64,000 bases of DNA from assembly GCA_001897375.1 (NCBI GenBank), contig MKSU01000010.1:62001-126000 (forward strand), written 5' to 3'. This DNA is from Sphingomonas sp. 67-36 (GTDB lineage: Bacteria > Pseudomonadota > Alphaproteobacteria > Sphingomonadales > Sphingomonadaceae). The notes under the pieces were generated by a model. That model did no database searches. It saw only the letters and a program-made list of their open reading frames with translations, and had not been told where the DNA came from. The position numbers and the translations under genes were made by a program. Positions 63,689-64,000 of the stretch are shown piece after piece. Within the stretch, counting starts at the first letter, position 1. Each line of letters begins with the position of its first letter.

Positions 63689-64000
63689 TCACCAGCGCAG
63701 CAGGCGCGGCCCGAGCAACGCGCCGATCGATGCCGCCAGCAGGATGCCGAGCGAGTACCAGGTCAGCACGAAGATCGCCGAAACCTCCGGGCAATGGACG
63801 CAATAGACCGTCGCGGCGAACGCCCCCGCCGAAAGCCCGGCCGCCGCGCCCGCCGCGCGCAGCCGGGTCGGCGCGAGTCGGCGGAACGACCAAAGCAGCC
63901 CCGCGAAGATCGGCATCGCCAGCGCCAGCACGATCCACGGGCACACCTTCCAGCTATGCCCGAGCCACATCGCCAGCCACGCGCCCGGCGGAGTCCGCGC
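63689..64000 (-). CDS. NrsF (DUF1109) family anti-sigma factor, N-terminus outside the window
   Basis: The last 103 codons are visible and the frame is open to the window edge. Membrane segments with the family ending: AAGLSAGAFAATVYCVHCPE, FVLTWYSLGILLAASIGALL, GPRLLRW. NrsF proteins are six-helix membrane anti-sigma factors; the paired Cys in CVHC are implicated in metal sensing. NrsF holds sigma-F, which in Caulobacter drives bufferin genes under copper stress. A sigma-F gene is expected just beyond the window. Confidence 0.85.
   Translation of the reverse strand, partial: ARTPPGAWLAMWLGHSWKVCPWIVLALAMPIFAGLLWSFRRLAPTRLRAAGAAAGLSAGAFAATVYCVHCPEVSAIFVLTWYSLGILLAASIGALLGPRLLRW

Overview
This looks like a chromosomal segment from an alphaproteobacterium of the Sphingomonadales (Sphingomonas-like). 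The inference rests on the high GC content with dense coding on both strands, four large TonB-dependent receptors, IS5/IS3 remnants of a kind common in sphingomonads, and an NrsF-SigF type promoter architecture. No rRNA, tRNA, CRISPR array or intact mobile element was seen. Four-base start/stop overlaps (ATGA, GTGA) are frequent, so operon structure is easy to read.

Layout. 1-10.9 kb is a mixed housekeeping region: a sensor kinase cut by the window edge, a saccharopine-dehydrogenase-like protein, an FAD monooxygenase, a CsbD stress protein, a MarR regulator divergent from an MDR oxidoreductase, a cation/proton antiporter with an OmpA lipoprotein, a frameshifted hypothetical, a CHRD protein and a TetR regulator. 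11.0-14.7 kb holds a TonB receptor followed by an exported phosphoesterase. 15.0-19.8 kb is a scarred region: two IS5-family relics in opposite orientation enclose a small zinc-ribbon-like protein, a decayed flavin-oxidase pseudogene and katG, which ends in a 17-bp perfect hairpin.

20.1-39.6 kb is the metabolic core, a nearly complete route from (acyl)carnitine to glycine. An exported alpha/beta hydrolase, an L-carnitine dehydrogenase fused to a thioesterase and a dehydrocarnitine-cleaving BKACE enzyme would give glycine betaine. A Rieske demethylase, a dimethylglycine-dehydrogenase-like flavoprotein and four-subunit sarcosine oxidase SoxBDAG would take betaine to glycine, and PurU recycles the folate-bound one-carbon units. 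LysR and AraC/GlxA regulators, a TonB receptor and a frameshifted NCS1 permease accompany them. The reductase partner of the Rieske enzyme is not in the window.

39.6-46.4 kb carries what may be remains of a cytochrome oxidase locus, a DUF72 protein, an operon pairing a GntA/DcsA-like heme N-hydroxylase with a DUF1989 protein, and a Slam translocon gene behind a TbpB-like surface lipoprotein. 46.4-57.5 kb is a LacI-controlled seven-gene utilisation locus (TonB receptor, lipoprotein hydrolase, GH1 glucosidase, two esterases, MFS permease, trehalase), possibly for an acylated trehalose or glucoside. 57.6-64 kb is copper and respiration themed: a carboxymuconolactone-decarboxylase-like pseudogene, two divergent CtaG-like proteins, a SCO protein, and a bufferin operon (bufABC) behind a canonical sigma-F promoter and an NrsF-like anti-sigma factor.

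Several genes differ from an intact reading frame by a single missing base. That could be real decay or base-calling error and should be settled before the affected genes are treated as dead.
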